A stretch of 64,000 nt of DNA from Warburgia ugandensis. Its lineage: Eukaryota; Streptophyta; Magnoliopsida; Canellales; Canellaceae. A program made the position numbers and the translations under genes. Below are positions 21,808 through 32,730 of the stretch, piece by piece (positions within the stretch are counted from its first letter, which is position 1; the number at the start of each line of letters is the position of its first letter). The DNA is taken from positions 71,281,495-71,345,494 of the forward strand of contig CP141127.1 in NCBI GenBank assembly GCA_035236585.1, in the 5' to 3' direction. Below the pieces are notes generated by a model, which did no database searches, was not told the origin of the DNA, and saw only the letters and a list, made by a program, of their open reading frames with translations.

Positions 21808-22385
21808 CTCACGTCATAATTTAATCATCTTATTTTGCTTAAACTTATTTTATACTACAGTTTTTGTACTTATTTGGTTATCACATTTCTTTAGTTCTAT
21901 AAGAGTGTTTCTACAATATTTTGTGGCGCAAGTAAACTTTGAAAACTTAGTGTCAATCAAATACATATAGTCATTTAAAATGAAGAAGTTCAAACCCTAA
22001 TGCTTCTTATGAATGACCATTATCAACCTAGCTATATGATGAGGCTCAATGTGGGATACATCTTTCCCACTAAGAGATTGAACTTAAAGCAATGGCACAT
22101 ATATTTTGAATTAAAAATAATTTATAAAGTCATTTAATACAAATGACTTTAAAAGATGTTACTTTTAAACACTTTCCAAGTCGTTTATCACTAAACGACT
22201 TTAAAAGTTCCACTTTTAAAGTCCTCTACACTAAACAACGTCTTTATGTATAATTAAATTTAACACAAAAAATGATCTACAAAATTTACACTAATCATTA
22301 TGTAACATCTTTGATTTTTAATTAACAATTTACAAAAATTTTGAATTATATGAAATCAGTGTCAAGTAAACTTTAATTTAAGGAC
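21457..22385. repeat. Direct repeat of CACTA-like subterminal words inside the element
   Basis: Segment 21457-21725 recurs at 22097-22385: both start atattttgaattaaaaata, carry actttaaaagt/gtcatttacactaaacaac words, and end gtcaagtaaactttaattta. The words are those of the terminal arrays, although this place is more than 7 kb from the right end of the element. The stretch between holds a (CT)n(CA)n microsatellite at 21758-21805. Confidence 0.8.
21758..21805. repeat. Compound microsatellite (CT)n(CA)n
   Basis: ct units are followed by ca units. Confidence 0.9.
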
Positions 22386-22476
22386 ATCTTTGAATTTTTC
22401 TTTCATTTTTATATTGGTTTCACATTTCTTAACACTCCCTACTAATAATCACTGACTAAACTAACCAAATAAATAT

Positions 22477-25158
22477 TGTAACAATCTAAACTTCTAAATT
22501 CCATTCCATATAATGTTTTAATTTTATTTTGAATGAAATGCGAATTAGGAATTTTGCATTTAGAGTTTTGCATAATTGACCTTTTGAAAGATACATATTT
22601 TACACTTAAAACCTTAATATTTGGAATATACATACCAAGATGATTCCAACGATACTAATTTTGTGAGAAATAAAGTTCAAACGAAGAAGTTATGATGTTT
22701 TGAATATGGAGGATATTTTAGAAAAGAAAAGAAAAAGAAAAGCCTAAAATAGGTGGGCCATTTTGATATTGTCACCCCCTCTCTTAATAACCTAAAACCC
22801 CAATCAACCATTCTATCCCTCTAATCGTCCATTCCATCTTCTTACCCATGTTCCTCGTGACCTATAACTGGCCTCCATGCATCCTAATTTCCCACCAACA
22901 ATGTGCTAAAGTCCCTAGCTTCCCCTCTGATTAGGCCAATCGTGCCTGATCACCACTATACTGGTAATGAACAAAAGCCCCTGACTTTCCCTCTAACACA
23001 CCCAATAGTGCCTGACCATTGACCAATCATGCCTGATCCTCACTATCTCCCATTGGCAAGAGCAAAAGCCCCTAGCTGTCCCTCTGACATAGCCAATCAC
23101 GGTCGATCACCTTTATCTCTCACCAAAAACTCACAAAAGCCCCTAGCTTTCCCTCTGACACAGCCAATCGCACCTCACCACCAACCAATCCTGCTCGATC
23201 ACCACTATCTCCCACTGACAATGTGCAAAATCCATTGGCTTTCCCTTTGATCTGGCCAATCAAGCCTGATCATTGGCCATTGGACAATCATGCTTGATCA
23301 CCCTAATCTCCCACTAGCAATTGTGCACAAGCCCATGGCTTTCCCTCTGACACCACCAATCGTGCTCGACCATCGACCACCTGCATCTTTGTTTTAAGTA
23401 AGAAAGTTGATATTTACTATTCCTCGCATAAGACTCCATTTCATGCTTGTTTTGGATTGGATTTGTGATTTGATCTTATATGTGTTTTATATTAAGTTTG
23501 TTATCTCTTCAATTTGTATGAATAGTTGAGATTTAGCATGATTAGCCTATTTTTGAAAATATACATACTTCCATTGATTTTTGCTAGTTATGAGCTTTAA
23601 CAATCTTGGAAATCATGAGAATTTAGTAACTTGTGGTTTTTATGTGCTTCATATATTTGGAAAGTTAGTATACTTTGTTTTGATTATAAGAATGTATGAT
23701 GACATCTTGCACAATTGAAAGTATATGATTTCATGAATTGATATGGTAAATTAACAAGTTGCGATGACTAATAAATATAGATTTTTGGTAAATTTCTCAA
23801 AGTAGAATCCTGCTATTCTAAAATTACACTTTTGGAAACTTTGTTTTGATAACTTAAACATTATTAAAGTTGAAATCATATTGTTAGGTATGATGATACC
23901 CAAGATGCATGATTTTGACATGCTAAAGTGCCTGTGACCGCTATGAGAGTGGAATGGTATCCAACACAGACATAGGTAATTTTCTCAACTAGTGGGAAAG
24001 GCCACTATAGATGACTCATGTCACCCTTTCAATACTAGATATAAGCCCAGTGATGATATGGGTTCATGTGTGTGCTTAGGGACAAGGGGTAATTCAGTTC
24101 TCAAGCATAGAGAGGGACTAAAATAGATGCACTTTCAAGTATGACAAATGAGTAAACAACAATGTAGGTGTATACTAGAACATGGACACATTAATGCTAG
24201 TTGCTTTAGGTTTAAATCAAGAATATGGTAAGCCATCTTTCAAGAGGCAAAACATGTGCAAATGTCAAAAAAGTGTAGGACTATCTTGTAGCACAATTCT
24301 CTCAAATAAAATAGGAATTTGATGCCTAGGATCAGCCCCATTTGGGTGGTGTTTGGCTACGAGTAAAATGCAAACAGCGGTGACATGAACTAGCTAACTA
24401 AGCAATATAAATCCTAAGGAAAAGTGACCTAAAGGAAACTTTATGATGAAAACTAGTAAATGGCTTTACACCTTTAGGCTAAAAGCATCACATGCTAAAG
24501 AAAATGAGTGAAACGATACTTTACCTAAGGAAATATAAACCCAACTAGAAGGCATGTTACACTTGGCCTAGAGTAAACAAAAAGCATCTGCCAACCTACC
24601 TAAAACTCTCAAAATTAATCAATAGGTGGTCCAAGTACACACTTGATTACCTTGATAAGAATGACTTATAATGCATTTCTAGAAATGAGTATGAATAAGA
24701 CGCAACAATACATACATGCAAGTTTAAATTGAGTGCGTGTTTAAGCTAATAGATTGGGATTTTTCAATATGTGAAGAGTGAGCCTCACATCTTGGGATTT
24801 AATTTATGAGTTATTAGAGAAGCTATACATATATGTACTTTGATGTAGTGGACTCATTTTTATTTAGTGGAACGTATTGTGATGTGATTGTGACTGGAGG
24901 TTTTGGGATAGGATAAGTTGTATGTATTTGCTTTGAAAACAATGAAAATTTATTTATATTGTCTATTAGGTGTTTTGCATGCATGCATTAAATGCATGTA
25001 TGCCTGAAAAATAGAGGAAACTTTGCCTGATTTTTGGTAATAATGAGACACTCATTCTACTATATAATCCTTGTATTTATTATAGAAATGAAACTCGGAA
25101 TTTTGATAAGAATGACTTATAACACATTTTTGGAAATGGGCATGAGCAAGATGCCACA
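22477..25158 (+). mobile_element. Degenerate long LTR-like insertion (borders uncertain)
   Basis: The start tgtaacaatctaaac, the conserved block (22612-22695, words gattccaacgatac and gttcaaacgaagaagtta) and the sequence gggccattttgatattgtcacccc (22755-22778) follow the order seen in the confirmed LTRs. Near the end, gaaatgaaactcggaattttg parallels the 'aatgacactcggggtttt' word of those LTRs, and a plausible end is gatgccaca at 25158. No target duplication was found, and the 24650-24730 stretch resembles 25100-25170, so the right border may be wrong. Confidence 0.5.
22905..23390. repeat. Minisatellite, about 80-100-bp units
   Basis: About six diverged units contain 'gcccctagctttccctctga', 'caatcgtgcctgatcac' and 'tatctcccact' words. 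It is GC-richer than its surroundings. It lies in the part of the LTR-like block where other long LTRs carry CpG-rich quasi-repeats. Confidence 0.8.
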
Positions 25159-26196
25159 AGATACATGCAAGCTTATTAGTAAATGATTTAATATGTATCT
25201 CTTGATTGTTGAATGGTATTCGTAGTTGCTTACATAAAGCTAAATTGTTTTAGTCATGTTTATATGAGTGCAAATGAATGTGTCTATAGATGTGCTACGC
25301 GATGACTAGAATCATGCAAGTTAACATTGCTTTACTTGTATCCTAATTTACTTAGAATCATGCAAGTTAGCATTTCTTTACTTATAATCATGCAAATTAT
25401 TTTTTAGGTTTAGTTTTAGGACAGTTTAATTTAGAAATATCTATTCCTTAGAAAGTTTCCATTTTCAGGCATTTCTTATGTGATTTCCTTTTGGTTTGTT
25501 TGCCACATATGTCATGTTGGTTTGGTTTCTTTAAATGAATTACATACCCTTTTTTTATGTCATTGTGATCTTCTTTGTAGTAACAATGAAATGAGAAGAA
25601 CATCAAACTAAAGATTATAGCCACAATGAAGAGCATGAACAAGAGGATAACATGAGCACTACTTCAAAAAGAAAGGGCAAAGGATGAACAGCAATGGAAA
25701 AGTTTATCAAGAGAAAGTCGAAGGGAATTAGAAAAACAGTCTGATACAATACCAGAGGGCAAGAGATTGGTGAGAGTGCACCTGCTTATAGTAGTTTCCT
25801 TTGCTACAGTAAACAGCATGATTCCTATCACATTTGAGGACTGGAGACATGTGTCATCCATGACAAAAGATTCAATAAGGGAAATGGTGAAGATATGTAA
25901 ACATTAAGTGCATGTATTATTTACATTATAACTTACTTTATTTTTCAAACATATAGTAATTTGATGTGTACAGTTTGCAGATTACTTTTGATGTGCCAGA
26001 TGATAAGAAGACGTGTGCTTTACAAGGGGTTGGTGAGTAATGGAGAAAATGAAAAAACTACCTCGTTTGCAATTACATAACTCCAAATTCCAATGATCCA
26101 TCAAGGTTGTACACGGTGCCTTCTGTTTACTCTGACATCATTGACCAAGAGGTTTGGAATGCATTGTACAGAACCACATCTTCATCGAAATTTTAG

Positions 26197-26281
26197 GTAT
26201 GTGCAAAAACAATGCTTCATTTGATTAACTACATGCAACATCTAATTATTGCAACTCGATCACGCATGTACAAATGTGCAG
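26197..26281 (+). other. Intron in TNPA-like gene
   Basis: Donor gtatgt follows ttttag, and acceptor tgtgcag precedes gtgaatagttc. Joining the exons keeps the transposase-like frame (YRTTSSSKF to VNSSRG), with a stop codon exactly at the exon end. Confidence 0.6.
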
Positions 26282-26371
26282 GTGAATAGTTCAAGAGGAA
26301 GAAAGGTTCATGAAACAAATATACAACACCACCTATCCAGGTTGGGCTATGCTCGTTTAGAAGAGCGCGAA

Positions 26372-26462
26372 GTAAGCATCTATGATAATTTATCCCTTTC
26401 AATTTAGTGCTACTATAGTTATATATAAGTTGTTCTCTAATTATAGTGTCTTTTCTTTATAG
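26372..26462 (+). other. Intron in TNPA-like gene
   Basis: Donor gtaagc and acceptor ttctttatag. The exons join as LGYARLEERE to QKKVGTTEPIDRS. Confidence 0.65.
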
Positions 26463-28739
26463 CAAAAGAAAGTTGGGACCACGGAACCCATTGATCGTTC
26501 CATCCCTTGGAAGATGAAGCAGTCAATGGGCTGTACTAGCAACAAGTTCTCAAATGAAAGTATTATGTAGATTTTTTCTTGTATAATAAGTGGTTCCACC
26601 TGTTTATAAATTTTTACAATTAATTAGATGACATGATCATGTCTTTCTAATTAAATTTTGCAAAACATTCTTACCCAAGAACGCATGACTACAAGAACTC
26701 TAAGTAGTATTGCTGCCAATGAGGACATCCTACATAGGGCTCTGGGCAATAAGAAGGACCACCATAGTTGAGTTAGGGGCATGGGTCACGGTTTTGTTCC
26801 TTCTAAATTCTTTGGTAAAGGACATTTACCTAAATTTCAAGATGATGAGGAGGCCTACAATGAGCTCATTAAGAAAATAAAGATTGATTTATTTAGTCAG
26901 TTGTGTGAGGGAGGTTTGATGATTGTTACTCTATCCCTTGCTCATAATTCTTGCCGCATCCTTGTACCTCCATCAAATGCAAGCTACAATTCCCCAGCTG
27001 AAGAAGATAATGAAGGACATCTAGTGCCCCTCGGAAAGGAAATTCTTGCCTAGGAGGTATATATATAGACAAAACTATAAATTTTCATTATTCTTTTGTA
27101 ATAATTCTCTATCTCAACTTCTCTATTGTATATTTGATTTGTAGGTGGGTCAGTGCCTATTGGCCTTGAATTTCTATCAAAACATCGTTGTAGTTGGTTC
27201 ATGCTATGAGCATGAATCAAACATTTTGCGTGAAATTAGTATGCCACTACATACTAAGCAGGTATCCATTACCATGGCTTTGAATGCTAATGCTTGCCTA
27301 CCATTCCCATTAGAAATGGAAAATAATATTACCATGGAGCAAGCAATTGTATATCACATCGCTTGGCCAGAGGCACTAGTCATTCCCATAGAGTCCATGG
27401 TATGTATGTAATCATACTACCTTCCTCATCAATTTTTTTTGCTAGAGACCTCACTTGATTGTTTAATAACTATATACAATTAATTAGCAACAACATGAGA
27501 CACCATAATCGGTCGCTTTTCTATGTTACCTATTGTTGTTGCACCAATGGAACAGTTCCTTGTGTATATCTTTGGGTTTTTTTATATTATAAATTAAGTC
27601 CTCTTCATTGATTAATATTATTTACCTAAATTCTTTTACATCTTTTACAGCAGCCTTCCAAGGAGCGTGTGGAAGTCCCACCTAAAATGCCTTGATCCCT
27701 AAGGTTAATCTATGGTCTCATCAATGACGATATGGAAATCAATACTGTATGAATCAAGCAGGGAGTGCTTGCCAAGGATGTTGTTGAAGTACCACTTATG
27801 GTAGAGGACCTATTATGAGTTTGCCTATGAGATTAACTCGACCACCCTCACATTGTTTCCTATACGAGGTATATGCACATACTTGCTTATAAATCATTTG
27901 ACATTTACATACTATATTTTCATGGTATAGGTGATAATTATTTCTTTTATGAAGTTTCTTGAATTATGCGACTAGACTTTTTGAGGTTGAGGTACACTTT
28001 ACCAATTCCTTGACCCTGAAATCATTTCTAGAGTGGTGAAGCAATGACCGATAGAGAGGAGTGTTCATAATATTTTACCAAGCTTCTTTCGTTGCTCTTA
28101 GGGATAAGGCTTAATAATTCCCTACAATAAAGGGCATGTGTTATATATAGATAAGTAATTTTTTATTCATTTATAATGCATTTAAAATTTAAATTTGTAG
28201 AGTTTGGTTTGAATGGGCTAGTATTACTGAGATTGTACAACCACCAAATGTCACTTAGAAGAATGTCAAGGTATATGAAACAATTAATTACTCTAAGTTA
28301 ACCACTAATTAAACCTACATTATCATAAATAATATTTATGGGTTTTTTTTTATTGTCCTTATTGTACAGTGCACTAAACAACAATCTGATCAAGAGTGGG
28401 TATTATGTCTTGAGATAGACGACAACCCTCATATTTGATAGTATTCCTATCTTCCATTTAAGAAAGGTAGAATACTTTTTACTTATCATAGTCTTATATT
28501 TTTTACAACTTTTATGGATCTAGCTAAAAAGTTTGAGCCTAATTAAATATGTTGTATTTCAAGTTGCTATGCTTTTCGAGTGGGCAAACAAGAAGAGTTA
28601 ATCTAGAGTAAATCTCAATGAAATACAAATTGCATGGGCTGAGTATGTAATGAGTTTCAATTAGATCACTTGGAGTAACTACATGGGCTTGAAATACATA
28701 ATAAAGTATTTGTTTCATTCACTTGTGTGTGTTCCTTTT

Positions 28740-29639
28740 GATTTTATTATTTTCTTTGATATGTGTGTGTGTGTATTTTAAGCGATAAATGATTGAAAAT
28801 TTGGAGTGTGGGAATAAATGAGTATGGATGAAGTGAATTTGGAACTTGTACATAAAGTGAACATGTGGCAGTCGATTTTTAATGTATTCATTGAATTATA
28901 TAACTTTTATGAGATGAAGAATGAGAGGTAACTTAGAGTGTGAAAGTAAATACGAATGTGTTTGGATTTACAAATGAAGTGAATATGGATATTATAGAGA
29001 ATGCATGTATTGTAGTTTCTTTTATAAAATATTTTCAAGATAGATGTGGATGGATAATGATGAGTTTGGGTGTTTTGTACTCATTATGAATGTATTAGGT
29101 GTTATATTGTAAGAATGATTTGGGTATTAAGAAACATGTGGATGCATGTTGTATTGGATGTTTAGTTTTTCATATTTGTAAAGATTTTTTGAAGTATTAG
29201 GTGCATAGAATTTTTGTTATTCAATGTATACAAAGGTGGTAGTATATCAAGAAAGATTTTAATGCATTGTCGTGGATGTTGGTTTCGAATGTGTATGGAG
29301 ATTGAAGTATTAGGCATATGTGATGTTTGCCTTTTCTTGTTTATAAAGATTGTTTGAAGTATCAAGTGTATAGAATGTTTGTTATTCAATGTATACACAT
29401 GTGGTAATGTATCAAGAAATATTTGAATGCATTGTAGTGGATGTAGGTTTTTCATGTTTATTGAGATTAAAGTATTAGGTGTATATGATGTTTGTTATCC
29501 AATGTATATAGGTGGTCTTGTATCAAGAAGTAGATGAATGTTGTATTGGAACAGGTTTTTAATGTTTACAAAGATTGTTTGAGTATTAGGTGTACATAGG
29601 ATGTTTATTATTCAATTGTATACAGGTGGTGGAGATAAG
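28740..29639. repeat. AT-rich 3' CACTA sequence with imperfect tandem repeats
   Basis: From about 29160 a unit of roughly 110-180 bp repeats: words 'gaagtattaggtgtata', 'gtttgttattcaatgtata' and 'gtatcaagaa' recur at about 29190, 29290, 29355, 29470 and 29585. No gene is supported. The minus-strand frame 29162-29455 only reflects the repeat. Confidence 0.7.
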
Positions 29640-30210
29640 ATAAAAAATTAAATAAATGCTTTTGAAGTCATTTAAAGATAAACAAGTTCAAAAGTCTAGT
29701 CTTTTAAAGTTGTTTAGTGTAAGCAAATTCAAAAGTCCATAAAAAAGGTTGGGATTTTGAAGTCACTTAAGTAAAAATGACTTACAAAATAACCAAATTT
29801 AGAAGTCATATAAATAAGCGACTTTAAAAGTCAATAAAAAAGGTTGGACTTTTGAAGTAGCTTATATAAAAATAACTTCAAAAGTCACCATCTTTAGAAG
29901 TCGTTTAGACTAAGCGACTCAAAAGTCTATAAAAATGGTTGGGCTTTTGAAGTCACTTATTTAAAAATGATTTCTAAAGTTGGTGACTTTTGAAGTCTTT
30001 TTTATATAAGCAACTTCAAAAGTTAAAATACATTTGAAGTCCCTTAGACTAAATGACTTTAAAAGTTGGTGACCCTTAAAGTTGTTTGTTTAAGCGACTT
30101 CAAAACTACTTCATTTTTAAAGTTATTTACCCAAATGACTTTAAACTTTTCAACTTGGCTAGTTAGAAGTTGCTTAGTAAACGACTTTGATTATCCTTTT
30201 TAACCAACTT
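29640..30210. repeat. Right subterminal motif array of CACTA element
   Basis: Repeated words such as cttttgaagtcacttaa and aaacgactttaaaagt occur in both orientations and match the left array at 696-1320. Several units share the extra phrase 'ataaaaaaggttgg', which suggests local tandem spread of a larger unit within the right array. Confidence 0.8.
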
Positions 30211-30233
30211 TAAAAGCCCCCTATCAAGTCATG
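30204..30233 (-). repeat. Right terminal inverted repeat of CACTA element (decayed)
   Basis: Its reverse complement begins CATGACTTGATAGGGGG and ends with TTTTAAAGTTGG. The terminal CACTA has become CATGA. The target duplication agc follows. Confidence 0.75.
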
Positions 30234-30236
30234 AGC

Positions 30237-31080
30237 CATCAGCATATCACATTCTTAAACTTAATTGTGGTATCCATAAAAACAAAGGAATCATAGCCTT
30301 AATATCCAAAATCAAGGTTTCTCAACCATATGGGCAATGTTTCATATGGAGTCAAATCACTCGAGGTTACTATAATTCAAAGAAAAATTACCCTCATTTT
30401 CACTCAATCGAGATCTACACAAGAGGCTAATACCCAAACCCAACTCCAACACTATAAGTAGAAAATGAAATAACAAAACCCATGTCGACACACCCTATGA
30501 CTCCACGTAATCCGCATATTCTACGGTATAATGATTTGACATCCCATAAAGATTAAAGAGTTGGCCCAAATCTAAAATTAGTTAACAAAGGACAAACAAC
30601 TTAACTTATTTTCAATTGTCTAAGGGATGAGAAACTAAAATATTTATAAGTGGTATTTTAAGGGAACTCGTAATACACACTAGAGGTTTTAATGTATCTA
30701 CACCTTTACAAACATATTGTTTGGAACCTGTGACCTACTTACATGAGACACACTCTGCCTAACCAACAAGTTTTATTGCCTTTTATGTAAAGCATGTTTA
30801 AACTTAAGGAAATAATATTCTCACTCCTTTGATTCACCTTACTCCATACTTTGTTGTGTTTTTTGGGCATTTACAAATGCATTTGTGGTTTTCTACCGCA
30901 AAATCAACATTTTACTACTACAAATACCCAAAACACCAACAAGGGGATGGGGCAAGTGAATGCAAAAAAGGGTAGGAATGTTATTTTGTTTAAACCCAAT
31001 GTTGTCTGAAGTGAATGAAAATGCTCCTTTTGCATTTATTGTGAGTGGCTTAAATTATGATAATGTGCTAATGAAAATGC
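30237..31080. repeat. Right half of duplicated segment (copy B)
   Basis: It matches 33405-34308 (catatcacattcttaaac, ctcaaccat, caaaacccatgtcga, gaaaatgctccttttgca). Together with 1-675 it forms the whole interrupted copy. Confidence 0.85.
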
Positions 31081-32730
31081 CCTTTAGATTACCTCTATTA
31101 TTGGATTCTAACATCCTTATGTTTTTCTTTATTTTAAATTACAACTAGAGAAATAAAAAATAAAACACAAATAGAAGTTAGGATGATCATATTGACATGA
31201 TTTCTAATGGTCAAGCTAAAAATAGGAGCTCAAATAGTATGAACATTGTAAATCTAAAAATTAAATAAAAAGTAATATCTAAAAATATGATGTGGTCTTA
31301 GAATTTTAAAATACCAAGGCCATTTATTATATTAATTATTATATACTTTATAATGGTTTCGGCTTTGAGAGCAGCTATTTATGAACCCTATATATGGAGT
31401 TGTGAACAGCTCTTTTCAACACAGTTCAAGTTTGAAAAAAAGTTCTATTGGTTTTGTGCTCTCTTAAAATCTACCCATTTTGGCATTCTCTTTTGGATAT
31501 CATAGAGTCAACTCATTTTGGCATTTTCCCTTTAACAACTCGTCCATTTCTAACATTTTCCAATTGACGACTTTTTTGTTAGAAAGACAAGACTTGAGTG
31601 TTTTGATCTTTTAATATTTTAGCTTCTAGAGTTACTAATCTTAGGAAGTTCTTGTGCATACAAGTTAATTTGATTTTGGTATTCCTTTTTTTGTTGAATT
31701 TTTTTATTGAAAGTTTATATTTTTTTATCCTTTGTTCTTGTTTCTAAAGTGATATGAGTTTAGTTGTGTTTCTCTCACTAAGATTTTACTCAGATTTAAG
31801 AAAATTATTCATAAGTTTTTGAAGATATCCATTTGGGAGAGAAAAGTGTGGCGCATTGGTGCAAGAGTGAGTCTCATAAAGATCACAAATTCGAAACTAC
31901 TTAAGAGTGAGTGTGTGAGAGTGCATATGTCCACGATTAAAAAAGGGTACAAACTTATTCTAATCATGCAAATTCGTTGAGGTACACATTGAGTCCATCT
32001 TGGTTGAATCCTAAAGATGGAGCTGTTGAGATCCTTTGCACATTTGGGACGCATCAACTATCCTCAAGAAATGGCATTTGTTGCCCACATCTAAGATAGG
32101 CATCAATTATCTTCATGGATTATATGAACTTATTGACAACTAGAATAAATCTATTAAATCCTAATATAGTGTATTCAAGTACACTAATGGTTTAAAGATT
32201 TAACATCATCAATGTTAGGAGAAGTGGATGGTAGAGAGTGGTTTCTATTAACACCATCCACATTTTCCCTAAAAGAGGCACACCTAAGAGGTGCCCATTG
32301 GATGATATTTATCCATTTTGGAGCTTTGATGTGTTAAACTATCTATTTTTTTGGCTTCAAAAGCTCCAAAAATAGAAGATTTAGAAATATCCAACTCATA
32401 GGTGATATGATATCCAGGCCATCTAAGATGGTGTAAGTTAGATGAATGTCTTGAATCACTAAATAAACACAAAAAGTGATATCATTTCTCAATTTTAGGA
32501 AGACCTACAATACATGTGATTTTACTATAGTTTGCTGTTAGGGTTGCATAATAAGGAAAAGTTTAATTTAAAGGAAGAGGAAGAGGACTAGTGTTTTTCC
32601 AAGGAGATAAAAAATTCAATCATCAGGTTTCATCCATTTACAAATTCTTCCTCAGCAAGGCCTTACTGGCTGAGCTAGGAAAAAAGAGATCATCCTATTT
32701 TTATTTCTTGTATATAAGACATTCATAACT
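31081..32730. other. Spacer between the two duplicated segments, no gene seen
   Basis: AT-rich sequence without coding signal. It holds a possible TATA box (tatatatgg, about 31390) followed by a phrase resembling a retroelement leader (cttttcaacacagttcaag), a tRNA-like stretch at 31848-31990, and a hairpin-forming gtggatgg...ccatccac at 32226-32263. If copies A and B were LTRs this would be a short interior, but no primer-binding site was found. Confidence 0.35.
31848..31990 (+). repeat. tRNA-derived SINE-like stretch (weak)
   Basis: An A-box-like tggcgcattggtgcaagagt is followed about 35 bases later by a B-box-like cacaaattcgaaac, then gagtgtgtgagagtgcat. This fits a decayed tRNA-head SINE. 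No cloverleaf could be folded and no target duplication was found. Confidence 0.3.

Larger units (their letters stand above)
25570..28650 (+). pseudogene. CACTA second gene, TNPA-like (Transposase_24) with DUF8039-like segment
   Basis: The region has exons with consensus splice signals. The Transposase_24-like portion reads SMIPITFEDWRHV, QITFDVPDDKKTC, LQGVGE.WR, SVYSDIIDQEVWNALYRTTS, RGRKVHETNIQHHLSRLGYA. Introns fit at 26197-26281, 26372-26462, 27057-27144 and 27400-27650 (gt...ag). The segments 26781-27053 and 27145-27399 (CYEHESNILREISMPLHTKQ, ITMEQAIVYHIAWPEALV) resemble the DUF8039 domain of plant transposon proteins. The 3' part to about 28650 is more eroded (NEIQIAWAEYVMSF). Stops occur within exons, including TAG at two exon ends. 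In En/Spm the TNPA protein binds the subterminal arrays. That role is inferred. Confidence 0.7.
676..30233 (+). mobile_element. CACTA (En/Spm, CMC) DNA transposon, 29.6 kb, with nested insertions
   Basis: The left end starts CACTACTACACACGAGG. The right end, read on the other strand, starts CATGACTTGATAGGGGG, and the outer 30 bases of each end match at about two thirds of positions. The flanks carry the 3-bp duplication agc (673-675 and 30234-30236), the size expected for CACTA elements. Copy A at about 33402 is the unoccupied version of the site. Inside are subterminal motif arrays, a TNPD-type transposase (Transpos_assoc, Transposase_21, DUF4218 and DUF4216 segments) and a TNPA-like gene (Transposase_24). 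About 17 kb of the length comes from four later retroelement insertions, so the original element was about 12 kb. The right terminus has CATGA instead of CACTA and both genes are broken, so it is probably immobile. Confidence 0.9.

Noticed and set aside
29162..29455. 97-codon minus-strand frame with internal repeats
   Set aside because: It mirrors the tandem repeat of the CACTA 3' region; no protein similarity.
31848..31990. Possible tRNA gene
   Set aside because: A- and B-box-like words are present but no cloverleaf can be folded. At most a SINE-like remnant, which is how it is listed.
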